From: Thysanoteuthis rhombus
Lineage: Eukaryota > Mollusca > Cephalopoda > Oegopsida > Thysanoteuthidae
Reading direction: 5' to 3'
Length of the DNA stretch: 64,000 nt
Assembly (NCBI GenBank): GCA_963457665.1
Contig: OY735212.1
Location: 52,294,838 to 52,358,837 of the forward strand
Shown: positions 10,640 to 22,304 of the stretch, piece by piece
How the letters are laid out: each line of letters starts with the position of its first letter
Numbering within the stretch: position 1 is the stretch's first letter
Position numbers and translations under genes: made by a program
Notes under the pieces: model-generated
Databases searched by the model: none
Seen by the model: the letters and a program-made list of their open reading frames with translations, nothing else
Told to the model about the DNA's origin: nothing

Positions 10640-10835
10640 GATTTTTGAGAAATTTCAGTTCTAGCCTTGCCAATCTCTTTAGGCGGGTAAGAGAGAGAAA
10701 GAGAGAGAGAGATAGGGGGACAGAGACAGAAAGACACAGAGAGAGAGAAACAGAGAGAGACAGAGAGAGAGAGAGATCTTTACCCATGGAATGTCGTGTT
10801 CAATTCTAGCAAAATAGCGTAAATTTTAATTTGTT
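10640..10835 (+). repeat. Direct repeat D, copy 1 (with GA expansion)
   Basis: GAAATTTCAGTTCTAGCC, TTGCCAATCTCTT, then a (GA)n-rich insert (10689-10776), then CACCCATGGAAT-like ACCCATGGAATGTCG and CAAAATAGCGTAAATTTTAA. The same order of blocks recurs at 11118. Confidence 0.85.
10689..10776. repeat. (GA)n-rich tract
   Basis: AGAGAGAG runs interrupted by GGGG, ACAG and AAA words, inside direct repeat copy 1. The second copy has only a short GACAGAAAAACAGAGAG counterpart, so this tract expanded in copy 1. Confidence 0.9.
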
Positions 10836-11117
10836 CTTCGTCAGACTAGGCTTTCGGGTTAGAAGAGGAGTGAGTTTTCCTACAACAGTCACAGTTTGAA
10901 GTTTTTAGAATTTAACCATGTGTTACTTTGTTAAGGAGCCTACCAATGCCTTTCAACCTCACTGAGATGGTCCGAGTTTTTTTTTTAATGAGTTGTCCTT
11001 AGATGTCTACCTATAAAAACATCCTTGCTGGGAAGCAGGGGATAGGCATTTACATACCGGATAGATTCTTTTCCTTTTTTTTTCTTTGTTTTACATCAAA
11101 TTTACAGCGATTACAAA

Positions 11118-11245
11118 AGAAATTTCAGTTCTAGTCTTGCCGATCTCTTCTGGACGGACGGAGACAGAAAAACAGAGAGAAATCTTCACCCATGGAATCT
11201 AGAGTTAAATATTATCAAAATAGCGTGAATTTTGATTTGAAAATA
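11118..11245 (+). repeat. Direct repeat D, copy 2
   Basis: GAAATTTCAGTTCTAGTC, TTGCCGATCTCTTC, ACCCATGGAATCTAG and CAAAATAGCGTGAATTTT follow the order of copy 1 about 470 bp upstream. It may be the pair of ends of a small element or two insertions of one repeat. Confidence 0.85.
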
Positions 11246-13075
11246 AAATCAAGATCGAGTAGTGCTTATCTGTATCAGTTGATAGAGCCGAAAGATTTGT
11301 AGGTGATCTCATACTATGGTTGATTCCAAGCATCGCACACATACCATATTATTATAATTCCCGATGTTTACTTCGACTGTGTGATAGTAAGGTTGTAGGA
11401 GGATGACGTCAGCTGTAGTCGTAGACTTGGGTTGGGGCATAATCCAAATATCCTACAAACCAGTAAAAGCATAACTTGTTGGAAAATATTTGTCCTTGTC
11501 CCGCCAAAATGTCGACGATTACATGGATACCATTTTTGAGAGTCTGAAATTTACACAAGACTCAAAATTATCATAAATTTTATCCAATTTGCTGTGATTA
11601 TCGGACCAGATCGCACTGTGGGGTCTATGATTTCATTGCCACTACTTTTGTGAATTGTACCGGAGAATCAACATCATTGTATTAATAATAGAAGCCTGAC
11701 TTGTATAAAAATCAATATTAACTTGCACTTTATGCTTTTCATCTGTTATACCCAACAATGAAGCTCAATGAAATTAATGTATACTTCATGTATCAGTTCT
11801 AATATTAATATTAGGAATATTATCAACCTACCTGACAAACATTTGTTTTGTATTAGAATACATGTTTGCACAAATTAAGTAGAGGATGATTTGCTTCAAC
11901 TTACATATTTATCAATCATTCTTGAAGATATATTTTCATCCAAGATAAGTCCCTGGATTTAAATCAGGGCAATCCCGTGGAGAAAAAAACTTTACTAATA
12001 ATTTCAGGTATATTATGGATGTCGGGGTTCCCGTCGCACAAATACATTTTGGATAGGCAAGATTTTCATACATTTAGGTTATAGCAAATATAAAAACGAT
12101 TTCTAAAAAGCTGAATCAAAGCATTATATTGAGAAAATTGTATTTTTAAAATCAAGATATTCGTTTAGGGCCAGGAATTACACCCTGCTGCTGGTACCAT
12201 GAAACCCAGAACAATCTGTGCCATGTCATTTGGAAAGGAGTAACCCCTGCTGCCCTGAGGAATGCCATTAAGTACCCAGCATGATGCCGGACGATCTATC
12301 AGGTTATGGGATGATTAATGTTTATCATTATTGAAGAGGTTTCGCGTCTTTCACAACTGACTATAGGACAAGTAAGCATGCCTAGCCTTAGGAAGAACAC
12401 ACTTCATTGGATTTTCTGTGCTTCATTTCATCACCTCAATATTCACTTCTCTTTCTCTCTCTTTCTCTTCCTCTCTCCCTCTCTTCAATAAGAAATAAGA
12501 TCAGGAAAAAAAAGAAAAAGGAAAAACTGTTCTCTTGATCAATGTAACTGTTTCTGTCTATAATATCAAATTGACGGGACAACATATGGCCCATAAGGAA
12601 TATGTTACTTTAAAAAATATCCAGTCCTCTAAGTAAAAACGTCAGTTGACATGAGGCCCTTCTTGACAAAATCATATCAACTGCACCATCTGGTTTCCAA
12701 ATACGTGGTTATGCGCAGATCCCGCCAAAAACGCTTTCTTCGCGCAGGGTTGCTGTCTGAAAGGCTGTCATCATCTTTGAATATAAGTGGGTTGCAATAA
12801 TTAAGTTGGGCGTGTTGGTGAAATCTTCATGGTTTGTAGAAGTAGCGTGGAAGAATGTAGCAGACGGTGTGGGTGAACCAAGAGGATTAGATTCTATTGA
12901 TGGGAAGCGGAAAATCACGAAGTAATAAAAGAAATTATTAGCAGATTTGGAGGAGCGAGTTGTGATAAGGGGAAATATAAGAAAGTGGCTGAATGAATTA
13001 TAGAATGAAACATAAAAAGGTAAGACAGAAAGAAAGAAGTACATGAAGAACAAATCGGATAACAAATTTAAATAA
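11245..13075. other. Unassigned sequence
   Basis: No gene, RNA or repeat family is recognised, except a short CT-rich run near 12445-12485 and an A/G-rich stretch at 12900-13060 that gives a Phe/Ser-rich minus-strand frame (12709-13065) judged spurious. The segment 12170-12290 is less AT-rich than its surroundings and contains CCTGCTGCTGGTACCATGAA. I cannot place it. Confidence 0.45.
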
Positions 13076-13250
13076 AGGTCTGGTTAGTCATTCAATGGAA
13101 ACTGTAATGTGACTAATGTCTTTTGACAGTATGCCGTGTTGGGGTTGATCAATTAAAACATTTGAAGAAAGGATGATCAATGAATAAGTTATTTCTCCTG
13201 GCTTTTGCAAGGCAGTAATCACTGAAAAGTCTGCATTTTCAAAAAACAAA
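13076..13250 (+). repeat. Dispersed repeat family G, partial copy
   Basis: Starts AGGTCTGGTTAGTCATTCAA and continues GGAAACTGTAATGTGACTAA. A later GGATGATCAATGAATAAGTT matches the AGGGTGATCAATAGATAA block of the inverse copy at 45470-45896. The CACGTG box of that copy is mutated here. Confidence 0.75.
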
Positions 13251-13560
13251 GAGGCACAAACTAGGTGCCAATTCAGCAGAAATTAGCATTGCTAACTGAA
13301 CCCCTCACTAGATAAAGAAAAATCTCGATTTAATAAGGAGTGAACATTGAAATTTTCATCCCTGTTGCTCCATTGGTGCGGTCTGTACGCATGATGCATA
13401 CGTATAGCCATCCAGCTGGACTAACTTGAACACAGGGATAATCCTATGTTGACAGTTTTCGTTGACGGTTTCTCAGAAAGAACGAAAGATGAAACATATG
13501 ATCAAGTCTAGATAGATTGATGTATTGATAGACGGATAGATTGATTGATATGCTTCGGAT
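13250..13560. other. Unassigned sequence
   Basis: Nothing recognised, apart from GATA/GATTGATA-like words at 13510-13552. Confidence 0.45.
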
Positions 13561-14235
13561 TATTAAGAATGAGGAGAAAATGCGCCCTTGTTAGAAGAAG
13601 AAAATAAAGACGAACAGACAGAAAAGAACAATAGGGGAGCAAGAGATGAAGAAGACAGTGAAAACAAAATTCCATTGACAGATAAAAGGAGATACGTAGG
13701 AGAGAGTGAGAGAAAGGGATAAGAGAGAAACGAAGAAGAGAAGAAGGATGAGGAGTGGAAGGAGAGAAAATAAGAAAAAGAAGACAGGGATTAAACACTA
13801 AGAGAAAAGGGAGGAAAAACAAGCAGAAATTAACAAAAAAATGATAACTGTTATGAAAGAAAAATGATGACATGGAAAAAGAAGAGAAAGGAGAGACAAG
13901 AAGAAGAATTAGGAAAAGGAGAAAAAGAAAAGAAGAAAAGGAAAACAACGGATATGAGAGGAAAGGAGAACAACGCAGAAAAGGGAAACAAAGAAAATGC
14001 ATAAATATTATAGAGATAATGAACACCAAAAAAGAAGATGCAAAGAAGAAAAAGACGGAGACAACGAAAAGAAAAGTTCAAAAAAAGAAAGAAAGAGGGA
14101 GAAGCCGAAGAAAGAGGGAAAAGATAAGGTGAGACAGGAATGGAGGTGCAGATAAAAAAAAGCAAAGGAAAAACGAAGACGAAGAACTCGAGAAGAACGT
14201 AAAAAAGAATGGAAAAAGAAAAGATGGCGGTTTTA
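13560..14235. repeat. Long purine-rich tract
   Basis: About 670 bases of the plus strand are mainly A and G. They are arranged as irregular AGAAGAAGA, GGAAAAGGAG and AAAGAAAGA words, not one clean unit. Minus-strand frames of up to 173 codons (13508-14029) are Phe/Leu/Ser-rich, and plus-strand frames are Lys/Arg/Glu-rich. Both are composition artefacts. Confidence 0.85.
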
Positions 14236-14516
14236 GGAGTGCAGCGAGGCTGAATATATTTGGCGTATAATTATTCCTGTAGAATTCCAACCAAACGAAT
14301 CGGTCATGGTTCCACGCCATGACGCCTTCTGTCAGAAACGGTGAAATGTATGAAAAAATGATTCAAGCAGGCAGATAACGAAGAGGCACCCGAGAAATAA
14401 GTGCAGGGGTAGGACGAAAAGGAAAGGTAATAACTAGGGGGTGCAAAAAGAGTAGAGAAAAAAAGATGAGGGTGATATAGATAAATATTTTCACACGATA
14501 TGTACATAAAAACGGA

Positions 14517-14966
14517 TAACGAAAATGCTAAACTGATGAATCGCTATAAATTTAGCGGATGCTATTATTCATTTATTTATCTATTATTATAATAATTAAC
14601 ATTCGATTCGATTTTTCGACTTTAAAACTTTTAAAAATAGATCTAGAGAGTTCTGGAATTTTATTATGCTTTAGCTTAGACATAGAACTATCTAAAATAT
14701 CATTATCGGATGATGATCACGGGGTACAGAAACAATTAAATAAACAAATGAAATTAATCGTTAGTTTACATACAGCATACAGATCATTCAAAGCTCTGTA
14801 TCTAAGCTACAACACATTACTATTTTAGTTCTATATATCCGTTTTTACGAGGTTTATATCAGAACAAGCCGGACCAAATCTAAATTCCCGAAGTAAAAGT
14901 TATCGGTTATCGGTTATCTTTGCTTTCGCTAAAGTTTTGCTATTTATCAATCTAGCGTTTTCGTTA
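14517..14966. mobile_element. Possible foldback/MITE-like element with ~40-bp inverted ends
   Basis: The left end 14517-14557 (TAACGAAAATGCTAAACTGA then ATCGCTATAAATTTAGCG) is an imperfect reverse complement of the right end 14927-14966 (CGCTAAAGTTTTGC ... TCTAGCGTTTTCGTTA). About 370 bp of AT-rich sequence lie between, including an 89-codon frame of no recognised family. No target duplication is evident, so element status is inference. Confidence 0.5.
14905..14920. repeat. Short tandem word ATCGGTT
   Basis: TATCGGTTATCGGTTATC near 14901-14918 is a 7-8-bp unit repeated twice and a fraction, just inside the right inverted end. Confidence 0.7.
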
Positions 14967-15261
14967 GCTGTGCTCAGCCTAGCATGGTAGAAACAGCAGG
15001 GAATAGAAATGATGAGTTATTTGGATAGATGTTATTTGGATAGATAGAGAGGCAAACGGGCTGATGGATTATGAACAGACTCGGATGGATAGAGAGAGAG
15101 AGAGAGACAGGGGGAGATAGAAAGGGGGGAAGCGGTGTGATACATATGTACTGACATGAATATTTTTGAGCTGACAGATAATGAACAGATTGAAATTGAT
15201 ATAGTTATATAGATACGTTGGTAAAACAATAACTCCGTAGCCTAATGATGAGTGCACTCGC

Positions 15262-15348
15262 AAGTACACACACATACGCATACACACACGCACACACACA
15301 CACACACGCACACACACGCACGCACACACACGCACGCACAAACATATG

Positions 15349-15397
<49 letters not shown>

Positions 15398-15418
15398 GTA
15401 TATATATATATGTATATA

Positions 15419-15463
<45 letters not shown>

Positions 15464-15500
15464 TTATATATACATATATATATATATGTGTATGTGTGTG
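15262..15500. repeat. (CA)n-(TA)n compound microsatellite
   Basis: A CA/CGCA tract (15262-15340) passes into TATATATG-interrupted TA (15349-15488), with TGTA every 8-16 bp, and ends in a short TG run. The interruptions are regular (TATATATATG units), suggesting slippage of a larger unit. Confidence 0.95.
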
Positions 15501-16270
15501 TGTATGTGCGTTCTGAGATAAGTATAATTAAACTGAAAGATATGAAAAAACTAGGATATATAAGTAGACAGATAGAAACAGACTAGTGTAAGTAGAGACA
15601 GATTTTCAGGTTTTGAAAAGTTGTTGAAAAGAGTTGCAGAAACGTTGATTGATATGAACATGTGTCGTCCTACCCTCTTTCCAAATCCCTACAGTCTTTT
15701 TAACGTCCACAAAACCTTGTCCGTCCTCGAAGTAAGACATGTTTAGCTCCAGATCTTGACCCACCAACAATATTTACCCTCCAAAACCAGTCGAAATCAC
15801 ATAAAAAAGACATGACAAAAGAATACTCTGCTATCGTATTACTTCACAAATAACCAAGCACCAATCCTTACAAATCACATCTAAGGTCTCAATAACTAAA
15901 GCTGATTCCTCCTCGTATCTTGTGCGAATTCTCACATGATTTCCAAAATTGAGCAACGTCCCACCTGGTTTATATCTCAATGGGTAACGTAAGGTACGTA
16001 GCTAAGGAGGGGTGGTTTAAATTCCTCCTGTCCCTAATGGAATGGGGCCAAAAGCTTTTGAATAGTTCTTCACCTACTGCATTTCGACATCACGCAATGA
16101 TATGAAAAAAAAAAAAACAACACTCCTCAGGTCTCCGAATTTTTAGCTACGTTCCTGGGTCACAGCCGAGCTTTGAAGGTATGAATGCTGATGATGACGA
16201 CTGAAACGGAATCTGATGATCTTCCCTGCTTTAAATCAACAACTCTCTCTTTTGGGGAGGGGGGATGGGG
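15500..16270. other. Unassigned sequence
   Basis: No gene or repeat recognised. Confidence 0.45.
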
Positions 16271-16430
16271 ATGGCGGTCTAGTGGTTATATGCTGTGGAT
16301 TCCTTCCTCTTCTTCAGGATAAAAACCAATAAACGTATGTCTGGGTGACGTCACAACTCATTTTTGACAGATTGAACTTGAGAGATGACCCATTGCTAGT
16401 GAGTCGGATCCTCGCTGGACGTTTAATTCA
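16270..16430 (+). repeat. tRNA-like SINE, decayed
   Basis: GGCGGTCTAGTGGTTATATG at 16275-16294 resembles a tRNA A-box region. Farther on, GTGAGTCGGATCCTCGCTGG (about 16399-16418) matches the B-box and tail block GTGAGTTCGATCCTCACTGG of the S1 SINE copies. The spacing is larger than in a tRNA, so two fragments may be adjacent. Confidence 0.5.
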
Positions 16431-16825
16431 AATGCATCGTAGTCGAAAGGGAAAAAAGAAATATTCGTGAACATTGTGTGCAACGCGTGTTGGAAGTATG
16501 CAACTCTTCCAAATACTCTTCTATCCGTTATATAAGGCCCTTCACCGTCGATAAAGAATTAGTGAACTAATCTAGCTGACTATTACTATTCCCTAGTACG
16601 ATCGATTTTCATTGGGTCCCTTATACTTCTGACCCTATGCTGGTGTGAGCTAAGCAAAATAAATGGTGCAATATATTCAACAGTATAGTTTGACTACAAT
16701 AACATGAACATCCATTAGGGGGCGTTTGCCCCATCGAGCAGGCCTTTTCACATGGTGACTGATTTCACCATGGGAAACATAGCAAATAATTAATATAATG
16801 TACATGAGTTAACTATTGAAATGCC
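16430..16825. other. Unassigned sequence
   Basis: No gene or repeat recognised. Confidence 0.45.
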
Positions 16826-17093
16826 ATGACAACCAGGAAAGGATTCTCAGTGCCCAAGAATTAATGCAGCCATTACTAATTGATAATTGTATGTAAACTG
16901 CAAATGCATTATGTATGCTTTCACAATAGAAATGCATTGTAGATTTCCTCTCGTGATAGAAATGCCACGATTACGATTTTCAGTGGCTAGGAATTAAATG
17001 CGATTATTACTGGTATAATCACTCTATCATATGGATAATGTAAATGCATTAATAATGATTTTACTATAAAAATGCATTATAAATATACTTACA
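16826..17093. repeat. ~134-bp tandem duplication, diverged
   Basis: CAGTGCCCAAGAATTAATGC at 16849 is matched by CAGTGGCTAGGAATTAAATG at 16981. GTAAACTGCAAATGCATTA is matched by ATGTAAATGCATTA, and AATAGAAATGCATTGTA by TATAAAAATGCATTATA. Two copies lie head to tail. Confidence 0.7.
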
Positions 17094-17129
17094 ATATAAA
17101 TATATAGAAAATCAAGAAGAAAATAAATA

Positions 17130-17565
17130 TCATCATCAGTCTTTTAACGTCCGTCGTTGGACACAGACCCTCCCCAGGATTTGCCACAAGTCTCTATCAT
17201 GGGCGTCGCAGAGCCAGTATTTCCTGAATCTGTCTAGTTCATCTCTCCATCTTGTGTTCTGTCGGTCTCAGTTTCTTATGTGATCTCTGGGGACCCATGT
17301 TGTGAGACGTGATGTCAATCGGTTGTCTAACATTCTTGCAACATGGCCTGCCCATTGCCATTTGAGTTTTTTGATAGTTTCTACGGTGTCATAGACCCCC
17401 CCCCCTTTTCTTCCTTATATACTGTGATATCCTGTGATCTCTCCATGAAAGGTTGAGTATGATTCTCTTAGGTGCACGTTGCATACTTCTCAGTTTGCAG
17501 GTCTGTCTCTTTGTTACGTTCCATGTTTCAGCTCCATAAGTGACTATCGGGAGAATGCATTGGTT
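17130..17565 (-). mobile_element. RTE-like LINE (family A), 3' end
   Basis: The plus strand starts ATCATCATCAGTCTTTTAAC, the complement of the family's GATGATGAT tail, followed by CGTCCGTCGTTGGACACAG. Minus-strand reading gives QCILPIVTYGAETWNVTKRQ, a REIIL-like APKRIILNLSWRDHR and, after a C-run that breaks the frame at 17397-17406, a GHVARMLDNRLTS-like stretch. The fragment is truncated at its 5' side near 17565 and contains only the post-RT region and 3' tail. It defines the true 3' terminus of family A. Confidence 0.9.
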
Positions 17566-18195
17566 GCAGTGGACATAAATTGAGGCAAGCACCACTGAAC
17601 GCATGGGAAGTTTTTGGCTAAAGTAGGTAAAAGGTTTCATTAGCCCGAAGATTTACACGGTTTTACCAGAATTTGTTGGATATTTGTCTACCCACCCCTC
17701 CACCTATGGTCATATCTGTTATTATTTCATATTGAAAAATAGCCCAATTGTCCAAGATCCGAACCTATGACTCAAGATCTATGCTAACCAAGTCAGTGAA
17801 GCTTGTAAAACTGTCAAAACCCTGAAGCCAATTACGAATAAAGTATTGCTTATTTAAGTATCAGAATCTATGAACAAGAGACGGCGAATACGAGGATCGG
17901 CTGATTGATTGTACACCGAAAAAGTCTGACTCGGACCATTGATATTGCTCACCTTTATCTTCAAACGAATAAACTGGTCGATTAAGGCGGGTGCCCCAAA
18001 GGAAGGCGGAATCTGAGAACTGGAGTGACGGCAAAGTGATGCGTTTAACTTGAAAACATTACAGGTGGGCATAACATCGTTCCGTTTCGATATGCTCCAT
18101 AGAGCGTTTAATGACGTGTGATATAACTGGCAACTCCTCAGAGATGAATACGTGGATTATATGGAAATTTACTGAGATCGTTTCAGACTGGCACA
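17565..18195. other. Unassigned sequence
   Basis: Nothing convincing. The words CCGAACCTATGACTCAAGA at 17759-17777 are vaguely like the tail of a tRNA-derived repeat. Confidence 0.45.
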
Positions 18196-18310
18196 AGGTT
18201 GTAAGTATGGGGTTCCTAATAAGGATCGAACTCACTGCAACAGCAATGGTCAGCGAAACTAGATTGCTCACCATTGTGCAATTGAGGCAATCTTGGCTTG
18301 GTATGGACTG
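18195..18310 (-). repeat. tRNA-derived SINE, family S1
   Basis: The plus strand reads AATAAGGATCGAACTCACTG, so the minus strand carries GTGAGTTCGATCC, a B box. The minus-strand start GATTGCCTCAATTGCACAA with GGTGAGCAATCTAG is in the A-box position. The same modules occur at 25030, 39600, 40005, 59165 and 59400. Confidence 0.7.
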
Positions 18311-18830
18311 AGGTCAAACGTTTAGGGAATATTGTGACTGGTTGTGATTAACGATTGCATTAGAGGGAAGAACTTTTCAGTAGAGCACAAGGCCTCACAC
18401 ATGAGGCACTCGATGAGGATCTAATCTACTCAAGTACAAATGGTTTACTTACTATCCATTGCTCCACGCATACCATGAATAGTTGGATATTTACTGCACC
18501 TAGTTCTGTATGGTGTGACGTCTTTACTAATGCTGCTATTATATTATTTTGCACATGCGTACTGGTTCTTCAGTCTGTAAGCTGACTGTTAAGTCTTTAC
18601 AAAAGACATGAAATAGTGTGTGCTTTTCTCAAAATGTCAGCTGTTCCAAGTAGGGCAGATTTTGGGACAACTTGCAAGACCCCCTTGTTGTCCAATTGTT
18701 CGATATGGTATAATTTTTTCGATCCCAATTAAAACTGGCACGTCTCTCATTTATGCTGCTGAGCATTCCCACATTTTCCTATATTCTCTACTTATTATTA
18801 TTTGAATTTTCAGACAAGTTGCGTAGTGGT
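18310..18830. other. Unassigned sequence
   Basis: No gene or repeat recognised. Short plus-strand frames here lack motifs. Confidence 0.45.
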
Positions 18831-19690
18831 CACCACTGGAGACAGCAAGTCTCCTTAAGTCTCAAGCTTTCCTTTTCGCTCCTTCAGAGTCCACAGCAGT
18901 GTTGTGGATTACGGTTTCACACCAGTTGTCTTGTGGTTATTGCTGTAGGCTGTGACAGTAAGTCTCCTCAGGTCTCCGGGCTTGATAGACTCTCTTTTTT
19001 CTGGTCCACGATTACCAGGCCTCTCGCTTGGATGAGGGTCAGTTTTGATGTCAAAGTTCCAGAGTAATTTGTGGCTTCAATTTCCCAGGATCTGGCCTGT
19101 GCCGATACCACTTATCCGCATGGTTGAATCCTATTCGTTTGATCAATTCCCACTGTATCACTGTTCCTAACGTCGTTTCTATTTTTATACTCTTTCTGGG
19201 CTAGCTGACTACATTCACTGATTATGTAGTATACGGTCTCATCCCTTCCTCCGTATTGGCGGCATTCGCAGTTTATTTGGGTTCTGTCGATTTTCTCCTT
19301 GAGCTGGTCCAAGTGAATTTGTTTGGGGCTGTCATGATGGGCGATTATGTTCCTTTCTTCAAGTTTCCTTTGCGTAGCTATGCCAATCGTCTCTCGTCTA
19401 CGATATTTTGTATCAGTCTTTTGAATTTACCGTTTAGTTCTTTCTGTTCCCATTTCTATCTTTGTTTGTTGTGCTGCTCTTTCGCTTGCTAGTTTTGTTG
19501 TAGATGCAGTTGTAGTTCGTTGCACTGCTACAGGTGCTCTTTATAATATCTTCTCTATTTGTTTGCACATAATTTTCTCATCCTGTGTTAGCCTTTTGGA
19601 TACAATCTTTTGTGCTAATGGGTCCTCGAATTGCGTTCTCTGGTTGCCTTATTAGATAACCATGTTTGTTTGTTTTTTTGTTTTGTTTCC
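18830..19690 (-). mobile_element. Non-LTR retrotransposon of a second type (family C), 3' ORF end
   Basis: The minus-strand frame 19312-19112 reads DQLKEKIDRTQINCECRQYG, then GRDETVYYIISECSQLAQKE. This resembles the block 'CRLCGE..ETVYHIVSSC..LAQKEYK..H' found after the reverse transcriptase in several invertebrate non-LTR elements. The zinc-knuckle Cys and His positions are partly lost (Tyr in place). Farther downstream LVIVDQKKE and PGDLRRL match the next conserved block (IVVVDKKE...PGDSRV), again after frame changes. Upstream, QKIVSKRLTQDEK fits the linker. No RT core is visible, so this is a 5'-truncated, inactive copy. Family recognition is from memory. Confidence 0.75.
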
Positions 19691-20720
19691 CAGGAAGTAA
19701 ACGTCGTCAGGTGGTGCACAATCTTCATTGGGCTTTTCAAACTTGAAACGACCACGTTGGCGGATCAGCACTGATGGACAGGTCACTGCCTGTTTTGCCC
19801 TGGCTTCATCCTCTCGCCTGTTTCATCTCCAACAGGAGGTACGTTCTGCTTCTTCTCCAACCCTACCCGCTGCTTTCTTTTGTCTCTTTGGGTCCAGGCC
19901 TGGTGCTAATAATAGCCAAACATTTATTTTGCTGGAAAGCTTCTTCAGCAAAATTTTACAGGGAACAACCATGCTTGTCACCCTTTGTCCTTGTACTCCT
20001 AAACAAGAGGCTGGACTTTCAAGGCTTTTCTCTCATGGTCTCCTTCACGACCCTCCTCCAACGGCACGATCAACTCAACCAAAATACCATTTGATCTTCG
20101 AACAATCCGCTATACGGAATCAGAACGGAAGTTTGTATTAAGAAGATCCAGACATTACAGTCGCCTGCTCAAGTCGACCCTCGTCTCCCAAGACTTGGCA
20201 GTTTATTGTAGGTTAAGATTTGTCTTTCTGGTTGAGGAAGGCCTGGCTCCCTTCCTGGCAAAGGTGATTGTATTCTTAGAGTTCATGCCGGCTCGCCTCT
20301 TGCGTGTTGTATCAGCCAGAGATATGGGCATCTTGACATGGCGTCATTCAGACTGATCTTCTGCATCCGATCAGCGTGTGCGCTTGCGTCCCCGTGTGAC
20401 AGCAGAGCTTGCAATGCAGGTTCTCCACCATTTATGTAGATATGATGAAGAAAGAAGCTCGTTATTGACGGAATGCAAAAGGAAGAAATGGGGGGGGGGG
20501 TACAATCTCGAAAGCTCACAGAGATGCTGCAGTTGGGCAGATTCCACTTCGTCCATGCTTTTGTTATCCACTTCTCCTCCTCATGGACCCGTATCTCTGT
20601 CAGTACCATGTCGTGATTGTTCCTTGTATTCGTATTTTTCCACTGTTGAAAGTGCGTTCTGCCTCAGTCTTGTCGCCCGATGTAGGGAATGCCGATGATG
20701 TCTCGCAGCTTCAGCAAGCT
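19690..20720. other. Unassigned, less AT-rich segment with overlapping open frames
   Basis: Two plus-strand frames overlap (19728-20141, 137 codons; 19774-20094, 106 codons), as do two minus-strand frames near 20283-20609. None shows a motif I know. It could be the upstream part of the adjacent family C element, or an unrelated decayed gene. Composition differs from the AT-rich flanks. A ten-base G run sits at 20491-20500. Confidence 0.4.
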
Positions 20721-22218
20721 CATAAGCATATTACTTCTTATATTGAGATCAAAGGATAATATTTCCTTTAAAATTAATTTTTCTGGCAGAAAATTGAATT
20801 TATACGAAATAGCTTATTCCAGCATTTTGTTTTGAGTTATTGTATGAGTACATATATTCGTATTCTGTCAATATACCAGCACAGGATTCGTAAAAAATGA
20901 CGGATAACATTTTTGCAGTATCATTGTAACAAACTACCAAATGAATAGCATTCAGATCTATAAGTTAATTCAAACCATAAGTTACTGAATGATGTAAGTT
21001 TTACTGTTTGTGCTTTGCTTCTTCTAGTTTTGTATTTTATATGTTTTTAAATTTCTTACGATAAGAAGATAAACTGTATAGCTGATTTCTAGCTAGAAAA
21101 AAAGGGTTCATATTTTATTCAAGGTTCTATTGCACTTTAATGTAATTAAATTTAGTGACTGACGATATCAGGTAATGTGTATATTTATATAAATTGGGCC
21201 GTACTTCCAGCGACTTTAGCTGCTTTGATATCCGCTTCCTTCAACCCATCCAACTGAAAATCCTCCAGGCTTGAAATGCCCGCACAGTTTACCCCATGCC
21301 AGCAGCTCATTTTTATGTCATCAATCTATTAAGGTTTACATCAGGCGATCGAATCGTGGTAGTGCCTCACACGTTTCTATGGTATCCGTATTGTTTTGCT
21401 TTTAGCGTCGTATTGTGAAAAGATGCAGATTACAGTGTATTTCAATCCATTAGCTTTGGAGTATATACAGGCAACCAGATTTATGTATGTATAAATAATA
21501 TTTTGATATGCATTTATACCATTGGGAATAAATTACTGGAGTGAAAGCTGCATAGTTCACACAACGAAGCCTAGACTGCTTGAACTCAATAACAACAGAC
21601 GATTCTAGATTCAAACTCATATATCTAGCAACTTTGGTAAACGCTCATTGACAGTGAGGTTTTCTCGGCCATAGATTGAATAGTGCCACAATCTTGCATC
21701 TACGCTGTGATGGACAGAAATCATCATTGTATGTTACCTAAGCAAGTTTAAAGAGTTCTACTGCAAGCCAGCCAAGACAACTAAATACGCGAGAACTTAC
21801 TGTAACTCATCAAGCGTTTGCACAGGACAGACAGGCAGACAGAAATATGCTCTTTGATATAATAGATATTTGATTATAGTGTGATCTGCGACTGAAACAG
21901 AGTCTGTAAACAGTAAGGGGATTCTGTTGATGAAGCGTGTTCGCCTTTCTCATTAAATTATCATCAAAGAATGATTTCAAAACGACAGAGAAATAAGAAC
22001 ATTGTTGCACATCATAAATATCGCACTCGTACCCATGTGAATTAACAATAAAGCATTAATCAAGTCCTCCATCCCTGAAATTAATTGGATCCCCGAGGGC
22101 GCACATAAACCGAGAGTTCGTTTACCGCTTTAAAGCCCAAATAGTAGTTTATAGATATGAACGCAGTCAACTGACCTACTATCAGTTAGCATATTTAACG
22201 TTGTATTTTACACCTTTT

Positions 22219-22220
<2 letters not shown>
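20720..22220. other. Unassigned AT-rich sequence
   Basis: No gene recognised. A possible SINE remnant lies at 21598-21665. The minus strand there contains GAGTTTGAATCTAG in the position of a B box. Confidence 0.45.
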
Positions 22221-22303
<83 letters not shown>

Positions 22304-22304
22304 G

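Noticed and set aside
10640..11245. LTR retrotransposon
   Set aside because: The paired repeats lack TG...CA ends, and no gag/pol or primer site is visible between them.
13508..14165. 173- and 104-codon minus-strand frames
   Set aside because: Read through purine-rich DNA. Phe/Leu/Ser-rich with no domain.
19728..20141. 137-codon protein-coding gene
   Set aside because: No motif, a second overlapping frame of similar length, and no regulatory or splice evidence. Kept only as unassigned sequence.
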